IMG/VR virus record: IMGVR_UViG_3300022539_000471
Span: 1 to 31,579 of that record
DNA length: 31,579 bases
Strand: one strand, 5' to 3'
Source: a virus
The translations under genes and the position numbers were made by a program. Below the pieces are notes generated by a model. It searched no databases. It saw nothing but the letters and a program-made list of their open reading frames with translations, and was not told the DNA's origin. Of the stretch, positions 29,676 through 31,579 are shown in pieces (the first letter of the stretch is position 1; every line of letters starts with the position of its first letter).

Positions 29676-31183
29676 TATTTCACACCAGCAGGGAGCATTA
29701 CAGGCTGGAACCATTTAATCTCGAATGTCTCACCCAGATTATTATTTCTAAATCTATATCTAATCTTACGCTGGTAGCCAGTATCATGGACGAGCTCATA
29801 GAATGCCCAACTACTCGTGAGGGTTTGTGTACCTACATTAGTCCAAGAACTTCCCTCATCGCTGGAATATTCTACTGTAACCTCATCTCCCTTAGCTTCA
29901 AACTTAAAGCCCTCATGCCTTAAAAGCTGAGAGGGATTTTGTATATTAACAAAATCTATAGTCTCATATCGTCCATCGATTGCACTGCCACCATCGTTTG
30001 TTGCACTATAATTATAATGATTGATAGTATTAGTATAACCAGCGAGCACATCCCAGTTATCATGAACTATTGCAGCGAAGGCGCTCATGGAGTACTTATA
30101 CCACAAGTACTCCTCTACACAGCCACCATAGCGAATGACGTAAACAGTATCAGGAGTAGTACCTGTTGTGGGGATGAACAACCATGCCTCATCCAACCCC
30201 TTAGCTAAGATGAAGAAGCTATTTGATGCATACGTCTTATTTATTACACTTCGGATGCTTGCATTGATAGGGTCGCCGATTGGTCTACAATACTGACCAC
30301 CAGAATACTCTTGTACTGTATATTTATCATCTAAGAATAAATGCCTATCACCAAGATCAGCAATAGCATTCTGCGCAGCAAGTCCCTGGCTAACCATAGG
30401 GTCGAATCTGAATCTACCTGTCCCTCCGATGAATGCCATCCTTATAATCTCATGTTCGCAGTAGATAGTCATATCATCAACGAGCTTCTCTGCCCCTACG
30501 ATGATTCCACCAGTCCTTCCCAGGAGTAGATTGCTACCATAACCTGTTCCATCGATATCCTCACAATCTGCGGTAGCTGTCCATTGTATCTTCCTCTGAG
30601 CTTGAGTCCAGCTCGAGGCATAGGTTCCTACGTTAAATAAGCAGAGATGATCCTTAAAATACCTCACAACCTTTGCCCTCAATACGGTGGTATCTGTGGT
30701 GTGATTAGCGACCTTCGCAGCTGCTCCAGACTGACTATCATCCCATATCTTCAGCCTTGTTAGGTTATCACAAAGAATCATAACCTGCGTACCATCGCTT
30801 AGAACAGCAGGACAGCTAGATAGTTGACTATATGAGGTCTGAGCCTCCTGCTCAGCAAGCACCCAATTTCCAGCACTTGTATCGTAGAGATAATAACTCG
30901 TATTCACCCCATCCTGTAAGAGGGCAACTATGTCATCACTCCACCCAAATGGAGTTTGAGAAAGACCTTGGATGCGTCCTGTGAGATTTCCATCACCATA
31001 GATATCTACATCAAATGCAGCAAACCCTTTCCTCTTCTTTAGCACTCCCTGATCTGGTCGCATATCAACACAGTTACTAGCGTGGCGAGGGTCTAATGCC
31101 ATAGCAGGAAGCCTACTATCAAGCATCCTGGTAGGACTAATAATCGCTGGAGCTACTAACCCCTGCTCATCTTCTCTAGGCAA
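29675..31183 (-). CDS. Tail nozzle / stabilisation-like beta-propeller protein, 502 aa
   Basis: The segment ALDPRHASNCVDMRPDQGVL then KKRKGF is typical of podovirus tail proteins that plug the DNA exit channel (P22 gp10 or T7 gp12 like). The rest is beta-rich with YFKDHLCLFNVG, IQWTATADCEDI and a C-terminal beta-sandwich. Start TTG 31183 has GGAG 8 bases before. It overlaps the previous gene by 8 bases. Assigned from motif appearance. Confidence 0.65.
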   Translation of the reverse strand: MPREDEQGLVAPAIISPTRMLDSRLPAMALDPRHASNCVDMRPDQGVLKKRKGFAAFDVDIYGDGNLTGRIQGLSQTPFGWSDDIVALLQDGVNTSYYLYDTSAGNWVLAEQEAQTSYSQLSSCPAVLSDGTQVMILCDNLTRLKIWDDSQSGAAAKVANHTTDTTVLRAKVVRYFKDHLCLFNVGTYASSWTQAQRKIQWTATADCEDIDGTGYGSNLLLGRTGGIIVGAEKLVDDMTIYCEHEIIRMAFIGGTGRFRFDPMVSQGLAAQNAIADLGDRHLFLDDKYTVQEYSGGQYCRPIGDPINASIRSVINKTYASNSFFILAKGLDEAWLFIPTTGTTPDTVYVIRYGGCVEEYLWYKYSMSAFAAIVHDNWDVLAGYTNTINHYNYSATNDGGSAIDGRYETIDFVNIQNPSQLLRHEGFKFEAKGDEVTVEYSSDEGSSWTNVGTQTLTSSWAFYELVHDTGYQRKIRYRFRNNNLGETFEIKWFQPVMLPAGVK

Positions 31184-31334
31184 TTTTAAGACTCCATAGT
31201 AATGCCCCTAATGCGAAAACTAGAGGGAAAATCTTCATCATCAATTCATAAATCTTAGCCTTAGTACGAATCTCAAATATAGTAGAGGCAACTATGCCTC
31301 CCGCTCCGACTGCCATGATAACTAATCCAACCAT
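31176..31334 (-). CDS. Small membrane protein with two spans, 52 aa
   Basis: ATG 31334 follows AAAGGAG by 7 bases; an upstream ATG at 31367 would overlap the previous gene and lacks a site. Residues 2-20 (VGLVIMAVGAGGIVASTIF) and 34-50 (IFPLVFALGALLWSLKI) are hydrophobic, with a Lys/Arg loop between. Could act in virion assembly or lysis (holin-like). Confidence 0.62.
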   Translation of the reverse strand: MVGLVIMAVGAGGIVASTIFEIRTKAKIYELMMKIFPLVFALGALLWSLKIA

Positions 31335-31345
31335 GTAATTCTCCT

Positions 31346-31579
31346 TTATCCTGGACTTCTTATCCAATCAGGCTTTAGCCAATACTGAGATGCTTCACCA
31401 GGATGAAGAACTGTACGACCACCAACGAATGGAGTAACGTGAAGTATTGTATCATACTTATGTGCTTCCCTATCCGTTGAGATTGCACCCCTTAGGAGTT
31501 CTTCATACTCACTGCGAAATCTACGTATGTCTTTCTCCAGGTTTAATGAAAGCACAGTGAGCCAGTCAGCTACCTTGAT
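31346..31579 (-). CDS. Hypothetical virion-operon protein, C-terminal fragment (cut by window edge)
   Basis: The frame is open to the window end, adding IKVADWLTV before a GTG at 31555, so the gene probably starts outside. 77 residues are visible, including LNLEKDIRRFRSEYEELLRG and HVTPFVGGRTVLHPG. It precedes the nozzle-like gene, so a head-tail connector is possible from position; the sequence does not prove it. Confidence 0.6.
   Translation of the reverse strand: MKVADWLTVLSLNLEKDIRRFRSEYEELLRGAISTDREAHKYDTILHVTPFVGGRTVLHPGEASQYWLKPDWIRSPG

Overview
The window is an internal piece of a tailed double-stranded DNA bacteriophage genome; genes are cut at both ends (left before base 1, right after base 31579). 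Evidence is a block of small early genes, a phage replication and recombination set (PD-(D/E)XK nuclease, RecA-like ATPase, DUF669-type protein, ParB-methyltransferase fusion, uracil-glycosylase/family A polymerase fusion, DUF3987 helicase), a likely lysis group (M15 peptidase with small membrane proteins) and a virion block. The nozzle-like tail protein, the LPD38-type giant protein and repeat-rich internal proteins, with no tape measure or sheath in view, suggest a podovirus. Shine-Dalgarno sites (GGAGG), sigma70-like promoters and TTG/GTG starts indicate a bacterial host. I cannot name the host.

Layout. 1-1410: short leftward genes closed by an intrinsic terminator near 575. 1411-2219: no gene, but a strikingly symmetric region with outward-facing promoters, ATTAGTA/TACTAAT repeats in inverted arms and a central AT-rich core; I read this as a candidate replication origin and control region. 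2220-7871: rightward early operon of tiny, often overlapping (ATGA) genes ending in nuclease, ATPase and DUF669-like protein. 7872-11192: lysis-like genes flanked by two related structured RNAs (7878-8016 and 10811-10956), a third structured RNA (10965-11102) and tRNA-Thr. 11193-19470: nucleotide metabolism, methyltransferases, tRNA-Asp, polymerase fusion and helicase. 19467-31579: leftward virion operon, transcribed from the right end and linked by TAATG or ATGA overlaps, ending in a PurD-like ATP-grasp gene whose stop codon overlaps the stop of the last rightward gene.

How the parts fit. The divergent promoters around 1505-2103 would launch early leftward and rightward transcription. The rightward operon makes recombination and replication proteins, lysis proteins and two tRNAs. 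A conserved palindromic element (core TTCAAAAATTGAA or close) occurs five times, four of them just upstream of a ribosome binding site, once on the minus strand before a virion gene. It may co-regulate otherwise separate parts of the genome.

The best candidates for something undescribed are the related RNAs with compensatory base-pair changes, the palindromic element, the symmetric origin-like region, an early gene interrupted by one in-frame TGA beside an intact paralogue, and a SEC-C protein with a relic of an M15 peptidase.
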